Assembly: GCA_030949385.1 (NCBI GenBank)
Contig: JAUZSP010000006.1
Coordinates: 376,121-440,120, forward strand
Direction of reading: 5' to 3'
DNA length: 64,000 nt
DNA from: Gammaproteobacteria bacterium
GTDB lineage: Bacteria; Pseudomonadota; Gammaproteobacteria; JAUZRS01
In this document: one piece after another, positions 56,248-64,000 of the stretch
Numbering within the stretch: position 1 is the stretch's first letter
Layout of the letters: each line of letters opens with the position of its first letter
The notes under the pieces: model-generated
The model's database searches: none
The model's input: only the letters and a program-made list of their open reading frames with translations
What the model was told of the DNA's origin: nothing
Translations under genes and position numbers: made by a program

Positions 56248-59200
56248 ATGATGGTTCGTTTTTCTACCTTAACTGTTTTGCTTTCGAGTTTGCTCTCGTC
56301 ATTTTCCTTTGCCGGAATAATAACAACGGAGGCGGGGTCGGGGGTGGTTGCTGGTAATAGTGGTGACGGGGCTGCGGCAACCTCAGCTACCTTGAGCACG
56401 CCTTATGATACGGTTTTGGATGCTGCGGGTAATCTCTATATTGCAGATTCCGTTAATAGTCGGATTCGAAAAGTGAACGCCAGTGATGGCATTATTTCTA
56501 CGCTTGTTGCTGGAATTAATGCCCCGCGTGGTTTGGCGATTAATGCGACGGATCTGTTTGTGAGCAGTTTTGGTAGCAATCAAGTCTTAAAAATTAACTT
56601 ATTGACAAAGACTCTCAGCGTGATTGCAGGCACCGCTACAGCGGGTTTTTCCGGTGACGGTGCAGCGGCCAGCAGCGCTCAGTTGAACGGTCCCACGGGT
56701 CTTGCTCTTGATGCAGTAGGTGATCTGTATATTGCAGATGCGTTAAATAACCGCATTAGAAAAATTGCTTTAGTCAGCGGTTTGGGAGAGATAACAACGG
56801 TGTTAGGAGACGGTACAACCCCTGTTTTAAACTACCCTCAAGATGTTATTTTTGCTGTAAATGGCGATATGCTGATCGCCGATTCCTTTAATAATCGAGT
56901 GCAAAAAATAAGCGGTGCAACGATCTCCACCGTGGTGGGTGACGGTACGGCGGCTTCATCGGGAGACAGTGCTGGAGCTGTTGTGGGGTTGGCGACTTTG
57001 GCGCAAGTGAATAACCCAACGGGCTTGGCGTTGGATGCCAGCGGTAATGTGTATGTTTCAGAATACGACGGTCATCGAATTCGTAAAATTAATACAGCGG
57101 GGTTGATCTCTACCTTGGCGGGCAGCGGTATCGCTGGTTTTAGTGGGGATGGTGGCAGTGCGCGTTTGGCCACGTTGCGCTTGCCAACGGGGTTTGTGGT
57201 GGAGGCAGGAGTGCTGCATTTTGCCGACACCAATAATCATCGCATCCGCAAAATTGTTTTGGATACCACCCCAGCGACGCTGACCTTGACCATTGATAAT
57301 AATTCGACCCACACAAATCAGACGACGCTGAGTTTGGGGGTGGTTTGTGATGATGGGACGGGCAGCGGTTGTGATTTGATGCGCATCAGCGAAGACGCTG
57401 GGGCGACGTGGACAAGCTGGCAGAGTTACGCTGCCACGCTCTCTTGGCCGCTGTTGGCAAATGTTGATGGCAGTAAAAATATGGCGGTGCAACTGCTGGA
57501 TGCCGAAGGTAATTTAAGCGAAGCGAGCGCCTCGATTATTTTGGATACGCAAGCACCCTTGAATGCGCCTGTAATAGATTCTCCCATTAATGGTTCCAGC
57601 AGTAAAACCGCCAACAACACCATCAGCGGTACGGCGGAAGCGGGCGGTACGGTGGAGGTGCTGCTGGGCACCACCAATTTGGGTTTAATTTCTGCTGACC
57701 TCAGCGGAAACTGGGGTTTGAGTCATCTGTTTACCGAAGGGCAAAACTACTCTTTAACCGCTCAAGTGACCGATCTGGCGGGTAATATTGGCCCGACCTC
57801 AGCGGCAACGTTATTCAATGTGGATCTGAGCGCGCCGAGCATTGCCCTAAATGGCGGGGCGGTGACGGTGCAAGCGGATCCAGCGACCGGTGCGGTTTAT
57901 AACGAACAGGGTGCGGTGGTCACAGATAATTTTGATACCTTAACCGCAATCATCGGCGGTACGGTTAACGTTGCCCTGCCAGGAGAGTACATTCTGAGCT
58001 ACGATGCGAGCGATGCGGCAGGCAATGCGGCACCTCAAGTGACGCGCACGGTGACGGTGGTGGACAGCGTGGCACCGGTGATTACGATGACGGGGGCCAA
58101 CATTGGCGCTCACGAAGCGGGAGCGACCTACACTGATGCTGGTGCAACGGCTCTTGACGGTCTGGATGGCGATATTAGCGCCAATATTAACGCGGTTAAT
58201 TCTGTTGATATTACCCGCGTAGGAACCTATTCAGTCAGTTACGATGTCAGCGATGCCGCAGGCAATGCCGCTGCTCAAGCGAGTCGTTCGGTGACGGTGG
58301 TGGATACCACGCCGCCACTCATCACGCTCAACGGTGGAGCAACGGTGCAAGCAGAAGCGGGGCTGGCTTATGTGGATTTGGGTGCGACAACGAGTGACAA
58401 CGCAGCGGCTGCCGTTACTTTAACGGACGACGCTAATGTGGTTAATACGGCTGTTTTGGGTACTTATACCGTCACTTACACCGCCACCGATGGCGCGGCT
58501 TTAAGCGCCACTTCAACACGAATTGTGAACGTCACCGATACCACCCTTCCAATCATTACTCTAACCGGCGGTACGGCCATCCAAATTGAGGCAACACCAA
58601 CAGATACCTATGCTGATCCCGGTTTTAGTGCCACGGACAGTTTTGATGCCGCCTTGCCTGCGGCAACGGTTAGCGGTGCCGTACCCGACTCTTCTGTACC
58701 GAATATTTATAACGTCAACTACGATGTCAGCGATGCCTCTGGCAATGCTGCCTTGCAAGTGACTCGTCAAGTGACGGTTTCCGACACCACGGCTCCGCTT
58801 ATCTCGGTGGTGGTGCCCGCAGGCCAAACCACCTCCACGGTTAATTTGTTGGTGGGCGATCTCTACAGCGATGTGGGAGCAACGGCAGATGACAGTTTTG
58901 ATGGCGTAGTGACGATCATCAGTGATGCCGCTGCGGTGGTTAATACAGCCGTGGCAGGGTCTTACAGTGTGACTTACACCTCAACGGATGCCGCTGGCAA
59001 TGTCGCTACGGCGACACGACAGGTGAATGTACTCAGTGATCAACCGGTGATTTCCTTGATCGGTGCAACTACGGTGAGTGTTGAAGCGGGCAGCACCTAC
59101 ATAGATTTGGGTGCGACGGCGTTTGATAACGTCGATGGCAACATCAGTACGAATATCAGCATTGCCAATAGCGTTAATACAGCCGCCATTGGCAGTTACA

Positions 59201-60318
59201 GCGTCACCTACAACGTCAGCGATGCCGCAAATAACGCCGCTGTTGCGGTGACTCGGATCGTCAATGTGCTGGACAGCATTGCTCCTACCTTGGTACGCAA
59301 TGGGGGCGATATTCTTAATCTGAGCGCCGGTTCGGTTTACACCGATGCGGGAGCGGTGGCTACCGATGCGTTTGAGGGCGACATCAGTGCCTCTATTGTG
59401 GTGAACAACCCCGTTGATACCGCTGTGCCTGGGGTGTACAGCGTGGTTTATAACGTCAGTGATGCCAGTGGTAATGCCGCTCAAAGCGTGAGTCGAACGG
59501 TGGTGGTGTTGGACAAAGATAAGCCGGTCATTGGGGTTGCAGGGGGAGTGACTGCGTTGACCCATGAGGCAGGCAGTGCCTTTGTTGTGCCGAGCGCGAC
59601 GGCCAGTGATGCCATCGAGGGTGATTTGAGTGGCTCAATTGTGGTCACCAGCACGGTGAATGAACAGCTGCCTGGGCGTTATGTGGTGATCTACACGGTA
59701 CAAGATTCCACCGGCAACAGCGCCCAAACCAGCGTGACGGTGACCGTCGAGGACAGCACCGCCCCGACGATCACGCTGCTGGGCAACGCGGCTTTGAGTA
59801 TCGAGTTTGGCTCTACTTATGTTGATGCTGGTGCCACTGCCAGCGACATCGTGGATGGCAATATCAGTGCAAATGTGAGTGTTGTAAATGGGGTTGATAC
59901 GGCGGTTCTCGGCGTACAGAGCGTTGAATACGCCAGTGTGGATCGAGCCGGTAACACCGCTCAGTTGTCACGCACGGTGACGGTGGTGGATACCACCCCG
60001 CCAAGCTTGACGCTCTCCAGCAACGCTTTGAGTTTAGTGAAAGGCGACAATTACATCCAACCCAACATCATCGCTGTGGATGCTGTGGATGGCATGTTGG
60101 CTCCCGCTAATATTGCTGTAACGGGCAGTGTGGACAGCAACCAAGTGGGGGTTTACAGCATTACGGTAATTGCCACCGATGCGGTGGGTAATGCCTCAGC
60201 GCCGCAAACCTTGGTGGTGACGGTGGTTGATTCTGCCTCCATCAGCGGTGGTGGTGGCGCGTTGAGCTGGTGGCTGATGGCGTTGATGTTGGGTTTTCGG
60301 CTTAGAAAACGCACTTAA
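56248..60318 (+). CDS. Large secreted NHL-propeller and Ig-repeat protein with GlyGly-CTERM-like tail
   Basis: About 1356 residues from ATG 56248 (AAGGA upstream); the next ATG at 56251 is equivalent. A signal peptide (VRFSTLTVLLSSLLSSFSFAG) is followed by NHL repeats of a beta-propeller, roughly residues 25-345, with recurring LYIADSVNSRIRKV, GLALDAVGDLYIADALNNRIRKI and FADTNNHRIRKI. Two Ig-like domains come next, then ten DUF5011/HYR-like repeats (about 525-1330) with the pattern TYxDxGATAxD...VNTAxxGxYSVxYxVSDAxGNAA. The end GGGGALSWWLMALMLGFRLRKRT has the Gly-rich motif, helix and basic cluster of GlyGly-CTERM signals, which are cut by rhombosortase for surface release. Probably an adhesin or matrix protein. 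Confidence 0.85.
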   Translation: MMVRFSTLTVLLSSLLSSFSFAGIITTEAGSGVVAGNSGDGAAATSATLSTPYDTVLDAAGNLYIADSVNSRIRKVNASDGIISTLVAGINAPRGLAINATDLFVSSFGSNQVLKINLLTKTLSVIAGTATAGFSGDGAAASSAQLNGPTGLALDAVGDLYIADALNNRIRKIALVSGLGEITTVLGDGTTPVLNYPQDVIFAVNGDMLIADSFNNRVQKISGATISTVVGDGTAASSGDSAGAVVGLATLAQVNNPTGLALDASGNVYVSEYDGHRIRKINTAGLISTLAGSGIAGFSGDGGSARLATLRLPTGFVVEAGVLHFADTNNHRIRKIVLDTTPATLTLTIDNNSTHTNQTTLSLGVVCDDGTGSGCDLMRISEDAGATWTSWQSYAATLSWPLLANVDGSKNMAVQLLDAEGNLSEASASIILDTQAPLNAPVIDSPINGSSSKTANNTISGTAEAGGTVEVLLGTTNLGLISADLSGNWGLSHLFTEGQNYSLTAQVTDLAGNIGPTSAATLFNVDLSAPSIALNGGAVTVQADPATGAVYNEQGAVVTDNFDTLTAIIGGTVNVALPGEYILSYDASDAAGNAAPQVTRTVTVVDSVAPVITMTGANIGAHEAGATYTDAGATALDGLDGDISANINAVNSVDITRVGTYSVSYDVSDAAGNAAAQASRSVTVVDTTPPLITLNGGATVQAEAGLAYVDLGATTSDNAAAAVTLTDDANVVNTAVLGTYTVTYTATDGAALSATSTRIVNVTDTTLPIITLTGGTAIQIEATPTDTYADPGFSATDSFDAALPAATVSGAVPDSSVPNIYNVNYDVSDASGNAALQVTRQVTVSDTTAPLISVVVPAGQTTSTVNLLVGDLYSDVGATADDSFDGVVTIISDAAAVVNTAVAGSYSVTYTSTDAAGNVATATRQVNVLSDQPVISLIGATTVSVEAGSTYIDLGATAFDNVDGNISTNISIANSVNTAAIGSYSVTYNVSDAANNAAVAVTRIVNVLDSIAPTLVRNGGDILNLSAGSVYTDAGAVATDAFEGDISASIVVNNPVDTAVPGVYSVVYNVSDASGNAAQSVSRTVVVLDKDKPVIGVAGGVTALTHEAGSAFVVPSATASDAIEGDLSGSIVVTSTVNEQLPGRYVVIYTVQDSTGNSAQTSVTVTVEDSTAPTITLLGNAALSIEFGSTYVDAGATASDIVDGNISANVSVVNGVDTAVLGVQSVEYASVDRAGNTAQLSRTVTVVDTTPPSLTLSSNALSLVKGDNYIQPNIIAVDAVDGMLAPANIAVTGSVDSNQVGVYSITVIATDAVGNASAPQTLVVTVVDSASISGGGGALSWWLMALMLGFRLRKRT
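57820..60240 (+). repeat. Ten tandem Ig-like repeats in the GlyGly-CTERM protein
   Basis: Units of about 78-85 codons, beginning with segments such as APVITMTGAN, PPLITLNGGA, LPIITLTGGT, QPVISLIGAT and APTITLLGNA. Each ends with a YxVSDAxGNAA-type strand and VTVVD linker. Copies are diverged at DNA level except for short blocks such as the SDAAGNAA codons, so misassembly from exact repeats is unlikely. Confidence 0.8.
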
Positions 60319-60383
60319 ACCGGTTTTTTTGCTTTAATCCCCCCCTCCATGCTAGCGTGCGCGCACTTAGTAGGAGTCTTACC

Positions 60384-61772
60384 GTGACCGCAGTCGATTT
60401 TTCCAGTCTTAAACTCAACCCCTCCCTGATCAGTAACCTTGATTCATTGGGTTATCAGAAGATGATGCCGATTCAGGCCGAAAGCCTGCCACCCATTTTA
60501 GCGGGCAAAGATGTGATTGCCCAAGGCAAAACCGGCTCGGGTAAAACCGCTGCTTTTGGTCTTGGGTTGCTTAATAAACTGGAGGTGAAACGCTTTCGGA
60601 TTCAAGCTCTGCTGCTCTGCCCGACCCGTGAGTTGGCGGACCAGGTGGCGGTGGAGATTCGCCGTTTGGCGCGCAGCATTCACAACATCAAAGTGCTGAC
60701 CCTCTGCGGTGGCAAACCCTTTGGCCCACAAGTGGGTTCCTTGGAGCACGGCGCGCACATCATTGTCGGCACCCCAGGGCGGGTGGAGGATCACTTGCGT
60801 CGAGGCACGTTGAAATTGACTCACGTCGATACCTTGGTGCTGGACGAAGCGGATCGCATGTTGGACATGGGGTTTCAGGAGTCGCTGGATTTTATTATTG
60901 AGCAGATCCCCGAACAGCGCCAAACGCTGCTCTTCAGTGCCACCTACCCCGAGCGAATTCGCTCCATTGCCGAACGCATTATGCACGATCCCTTGATGGT
61001 CAAAGTGGAGGGCAGCCACGATAACGAAACCATAGCGCAGACCTTTTACCAAGTGGCCGAAGACGCTGATCGCCTTGATGCTCTGCATCTGCTGCTGCAA
61101 CTGCATCGCCCCCCCAGTGCTTTGGTGTTTTGCAACACCCGCAAGGAGGTGCAAGAAGTGGCCAACGCCCTGAATCGTCTCGGTTTTAGCGCCTTGGCGT
61201 TGCACGGCGAGCTGGAGCAGCGGGATCGAGATCAGGCGCTGGTGCGTTTTGCGAATAAAAGCATCTCCATTTTGGTGGCCACCGATGTGGCGGCGCGGGG
61301 CTTGGACATTGAGGCGCTGGATGCGGTGTTTAATTACCATCTGGCTCATGAGCAAGAGGTGCATCTGCATCGGGTCGGGCGTACTGGGCGTGCCGGTGGT
61401 AAAGGCATCGCCGCGACGATTTACAGTGAAGCAGAGGCGTATCGAATCGCGGCGCTGGAGGTGTATTTGGATCGCAACGTGGAGCGGGCTGTGCTGCCCG
61501 ATGTGGCTTTGTTGCAGGCCGAAGCCTATTCGGCAGAGATGGTCTGTTTGCAGATTGATGGCGGTAAAAAACAGAAAGTGCGCCTGGGTGATATTTTAGG
61601 TGCCTTGACCGCAGGCAAGGGCATCGAAGGCAGCGCCGTGGGCAAAATTCATCTTTTCCCCAGTTGGGCGTATGTGGCGGTGAAACGCAGCGTGGCCAAT
61701 ATGGCACTGAAAAAACTCTCCACTGGCAAGCTGAAAGGGCGTTCGTTTCGGGTACGCCAAATCGGTCATTAG
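60384..61772 (+). CDS. dbpA: ATP-dependent RNA helicase DbpA
   Basis: A 462-residue DEAD-box helicase from GTG 60384, with TAGGAG at 60371-60376. Motifs: Q-motif MMPIQAESLPPILAGKD, Walker A GKTGSGKT, PTRELA, GTPGR, DEAD, SAT, and the C-terminal RGLDIE and HRVGRTGRAG. The last 75 residues (VCLQIDGGKKQKVRLGDILGALTAGKGI, ending FRVRQIGH) are the DbpA RNA-binding domain, which recognises hairpin 92 of 23S rRNA. It assists late 50S assembly. mutL starts 15 bases downstream. Confidence 0.93.
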   Translation: MTAVDFSSLKLNPSLISNLDSLGYQKMMPIQAESLPPILAGKDVIAQGKTGSGKTAAFGLGLLNKLEVKRFRIQALLLCPTRELADQVAVEIRRLARSIHNIKVLTLCGGKPFGPQVGSLEHGAHIIVGTPGRVEDHLRRGTLKLTHVDTLVLDEADRMLDMGFQESLDFIIEQIPEQRQTLLFSATYPERIRSIAERIMHDPLMVKVEGSHDNETIAQTFYQVAEDADRLDALHLLLQLHRPPSALVFCNTRKEVQEVANALNRLGFSALALHGELEQRDRDQALVRFANKSISILVATDVAARGLDIEALDAVFNYHLAHEQEVHLHRVGRTGRAGGKGIAATIYSEAEAYRIAALEVYLDRNVERAVLPDVALLQAEAYSAEMVCLQIDGGKKQKVRLGDILGALTAGKGIEGSAVGKIHLFPSWAYVAVKRSVANMALKKLSTGKLKGRSFRVRQIGH

Positions 61773-61787
61773 AAGAGACAGCCTGTT

Positions 61788-63608
61788 ATGCGAATCAAAT
61801 CTCTGCCGGATCAACTGATCAATCAAATTGCCGCCGGAGAGGTGGTGGAGCGTCCCAGCGCGGTGGTCAAAGAGCTGTTGGAAAACAGCTTGGATGCCGG
61901 TGCGGATCAGGTCTCGATAGAGATTGAGCAGGGCGGTGTGCGGCTGATTAAGATCCGTGATAACGGTTCGGGCCTGCATCACGATGATCTGAGTTTGGCG
62001 TTGTCGCGCCACGCCACCAGTAAAATCGGTTCGCTGGACGATCTGGAGCAGGTGGCCAGTTTGGGTTTTCGCGGCGAGGCTTTGCCCAGCATTGCTTCGG
62101 TTTCGCGCCTGACCTTGACCTCCCGCAGTGCGGCCAGCGAACAGGCGTGGGTTTTGGAAGGCGAGGGTCGAGAGCGGTTGCCGGAGGTGAAACCGGCCTC
62201 TCATCCTCTGGGCACGACGCTGGACGTGCGCGATCTGTTTTTTAATGTTCCGGCGCGGCGGAAATTTCTTCGCGCTGAAAAGACCGAATTTGGTCACATT
62301 GATACGGTGGTCAAACGCATCGCCCTGAGCCGTTTTGATGTCGCCTTTCGTCTCAGCCACAACGGTCGCCAGTTGTTTCAGTGGCCGGTGTCCGACTCCA
62401 CTTTGGGCAGTGAGCGGCGGGTGGCGGGGGTCTGCGGTGAGGCCTTTATGCAGGCGGCGCGTTTTTTTGAGCACGATGCCGCTGATCTAAAACTGTGGGG
62501 CTGGTTGGCGTTGCCGAGTTTTTCCCGCAGCCAAGGGGACATGCAGCACTTTTACGTCAATGGGCGCGTGGTGCGCGACAAGGTGATCAGCCACGCCGTG
62601 CGCCAAGCCTATGCCGATGTGCTCTACCACGGTCGCCAACCGGCTTTTGTGCTGTTTTTGGAGCTGGATCCGCGCAGTGTGGATGTCAATGTTCATCCGA
62701 GCAAACACGAGGTGCGTTTTCGGGATTCGCGCCGTCTGCATGAGTTTATTCGTCGCACTCTGAAAAAAGTGTTGGCCGACTCGCGGGTGGGGGAGAGTGA
62801 GGCGGCGGTGCTGAAAGCCACGCCGTTGCAACAAGCTTCTGAGCCGTTGCCGCGTTTGAGCCAGCAGAGTGCCTTGACGTTGCCCAGTGTAAAACCTTCC
62901 CCTTCACCTTCTCAGTTGGCCAGTCAAAGCAGGCTTTACTCTGAGTTGGCAAAATCGCTGCCATTTGAAAAAAAGGGTGAAAAAAACCAGATTCTGGAAC
63001 CGAAATTGGCCGTGCAGCAAGAGGAGCACCCTTTGGGTTACGCGCTGGCGCAGCTGCATGGGGTCTATATTGTGGCGCAAAACAACGACGGTTTGATTTT
63101 GGTGGACATGCACGCCGCGCACGAGCGCATCACTTATGAGCGCCTGAAAACCGCTTACGCCGAGCAGGGCATTGCTCGTGAACCGTTGCTGGTGCCGTTG
63201 AGTTTGAATCTCAGTGAGGCCGAAGTGAACGCCGCTGAGCAGCATCAATCAGTGTTCAGTGAGTTGGGTTTTGAGCTGGATTGCATCGGCGCAGAGCAGC
63301 TGCGTATTCGCCAGATTCCGGCGCTGCTGCACGGCAGCGAGGTGGAAAAATTGGTGCAGGATGTGTTGGCGGATCTGCTTATGTTTGGTGAGACGGAGCG
63401 CATTCAAGCGGCCATGAACGAGGTGCTTTCTACCATGGCTTGTCACGGTTCGGTGCGCGCCAATCGGCAATTGAATCTAAGCGAGATGAACGCTCTGTTG
63501 CGCGACATGGAGCAGACGCAGCGCAGCGGCCAGTGCAATCACGGTCGTCCCACTTGGACGCTGCTTTCCATGCAGGAGCTGGATACGCTCTTTTTGCGCG
63601 GACGGTGA
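61788..63608 (+). CDS. mutL: DNA mismatch repair protein MutL with endonuclease-type motif
   Basis: A 606-residue protein. The N-terminal GHKL ATPase has [38 protein letters not shown] and [14 protein letters not shown] Pro/Ser/Gln-rich linker spans about 345-410. The C-terminal dimerisation domain contains [12 protein letters not shown], which fits the metal-binding DQHA(X)2E(X)4E pattern of endonuclease-active MutL with Met in place of Gln, and ends with [14 protein letters not shown] and CNHGRPTW. This predicts MutH-independent nicking, unlike E. coli. It couples mismatch recognition by MutS to strand removal. Confidence 0.96.
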   Translation: MRIKSLPDQLINQIAAGEVVERPSAVVKELLENSLDAGADQVSIEIEQGGVRLIKIRDNGSGLHHDDLSLALSRHATSKIGSLDDLEQVASLGFRGEALPSIASVSRLTLTSRSAASEQAWVLEGEGRERLPEVKPASHPLGTTLDVRDLFFNVPARRKFLRAEKTEFGHIDTVVKRIALSRFDVAFRLSHNGRQLFQWPVSDSTLGSERRVAGVCGEAFMQAARFFEHDAADLKLWGWLALPSFSRSQGDMQHFYVNGRVVRDKVISHAVRQAYADVLYHGRQPAFVLFLELDPRSVDVNVHPSKHEVRFRDSRRLHEFIRRTLKKVLADSRVGESEAAVLKATPLQQASEPLPRLSQQSALTLPSVKPSPSPSQLASQSRLYSELAKSLPFEKKGEKNQILEPKLAVQQEEHPLGYALAQLHGVYIVAQNNDGLILVDMHAAHERITYERLKTAYAEQGIAREPLLVPLSLNLSEAEVNAAEQHQSVFSELGFELDCIGAEQLRIRQIPALLHGSEVEKLVQDVLADLLMFGETERIQAAMNEVLSTMACHGSVRANRQLNLSEMNALLRDMEQTQRSGQCNHGRPTWTLLSMQELDTLFLRGR

Positions 63609-63622
63609 ACGTGTTGTGAAAT

Positions 63623-63642
63623 GTTGGGGTTATCACCCCAAC
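63623..63642. repeat. REP-like palindrome after mutL
   Basis: GTTGGGGT-TATC-ACCCCAAC is a perfect 8-bp stem with a 4-base loop, followed by CTACGC. It resembles short dispersed palindromes often found between proteobacterial genes (read on minus as GTAGGTTGGGGTGATAACCC). It may also end mutL transcripts. No second copy is seen in this window. Confidence 0.55.
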
Positions 63643-63691
63643 CTACGCATTGAATTATCCATTTTCACTCGATTAAATCAAGGTTAACGCT

Positions 63692-64000
63692 ATGACCAGC
63701 ACCCAGCAATTTGACGAATTAAAACGACGCATCTGGCAGATTGCCAATGACGTGCGCGGTACCGTGGACGGATGGGACTTCAAGCAGTATGTGCTTGGCG
63801 CGCTTTTCTACCGCTTTATCAGTGAGAACTTCGCTCGCTACATCGAAGGCGGTGACGAGAGCATCGACTACGCTGAGCTTGGCGATGATGTCATCACCGA
63901 TGAGATCAAAGAGGATGCGATCAAGACCAAGGGCTATTTCATCTACCCCAGCCAGCTCTTTTCCAATGTCGTTGCCAAAGCGAACGGCAACGAAGATCTC
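63692..64000 (+). CDS. hsdM: Type I restriction-modification DNA methyltransferase subunit HsdM, N-terminal part
   Basis: ATG 63692 opens a frame that runs to the window edge (103 codons). The start, with FDELKRRIWQIANDVRGTVDGWDFKQYVLGALFYRFISENF, is the HsdM N-terminal helical domain, followed by DAIKTKGYFIYPSQLFSNVV. HsdM is the adenine methyltransferase of type I systems; hsdS and hsdR would be expected downstream, outside the window. AAGGTTAA precedes the start. Confidence 0.92.
   Translation, partial: MTSTQQFDELKRRIWQIANDVRGTVDGWDFKQYVLGALFYRFISENFARYIEGGDESIDYAELGDDVITDEIKEDAIKTKGYFIYPSQLFSNVVAKANGNEDL

Noticed and set aside
60498-62474. Long antisense frames opposite dbpA and mutL
   Set aside because: Both coding genes on the plus strand are unmistakable; the antisense products are Gln/His-rich and unrelated to any family.

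Overview
The window reads as chromosomal DNA of a gammaproteobacterium. Supporting features are the tilS-pyrG-kdsA-eno-ftsB-ispD-ispF order, a leuCDB-asd-fimV-truA block, TamA/TamB, a full-length MnmC fusion, and a surface protein with a GlyGly-CTERM-like tail. A secreted alpha-type carbonic anhydrase would suit an aquatic, perhaps CO2-fixing lineage, but I cannot name a genus from the sequence. Housekeeping genes have balanced base composition; several accessory blocks are visibly AT-richer.

Layout. 1-2318: the 3' end of tilS, then two tandem type II toxin-antitoxin modules that appear to have inserted into the tilS tail; a short sequence resembling the original tail lies just before pyrG. 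2319-7681: pyrG, kdsA, eno, ftsB, ispD, ispF. 7784-9038: an AT-rich, frameshifted HsdR-N-like nuclease gene. 9120-23633: an envelope block with a small membrane protein, a cytochrome-like lipoprotein, a giant AsmA/YdbH-like protein, a tiny lipoprotein, a propeller+TPR periplasmic protein, a nitrobindin-like protein, then tamA and a frameshifted tamB. 23661-26835: a Bax-inhibitor-1 family protein, tRNA-Ser(UGA), a CDP-alcohol phosphatidyltransferase, a cytidylyltransferase and an inositol-monophosphatase family enzyme. 26968-30422: a MalT-type LuxR regulator broken by three frameshifts, overlapping a SAM methyltransferase gene.

30575-38654 is a complete type I Zorya anti-phage operon (zorA, zorB, zorC, zorD). 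A hydrophobic mini-ORF ends one base before zorA. The ZorA tail carries a 138-residue tandem duplication, and ZorD ends in an Mrr-like nuclease domain. 38794-40928 is a mer-like metal-uptake set (MerP-like, MerT-like, GDCC-motif protein, MerR regulator with a 19-bp-spacer operator) with no mercuric reductase. 40916-45104: LysR regulator, AlbA_2/Schlafen-type protein, mnmC. 45152-55709: alpha carbonic anhydrase, leuC-leuD-leuB, asd, fimV, an orphan EcfT-like membrane protein, truA. 55837-56039: two overlapping mini-ORFs. 56248-60318: a large secreted NHL/Ig-repeat protein with a GlyGly-CTERM-like end. 60384-64000: dbpA, mutL (with an endonuclease-type motif), a REP-like palindrome and the start of hsdM.

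Five interruptions of otherwise good genes (nuclease at about 7985, tamB at about 22109, MalT-like at about 28498, 28757 and 29211) all need removal of one extra base. They may be sequencing or assembly indels rather than biology. The strongest candidates for new biology are the Zorya variant, the AsmA-like/lipoprotein/propeller-TPR operon, the CDP-alcohol gene set and a perfect 34-bp palindrome inside a coding region.
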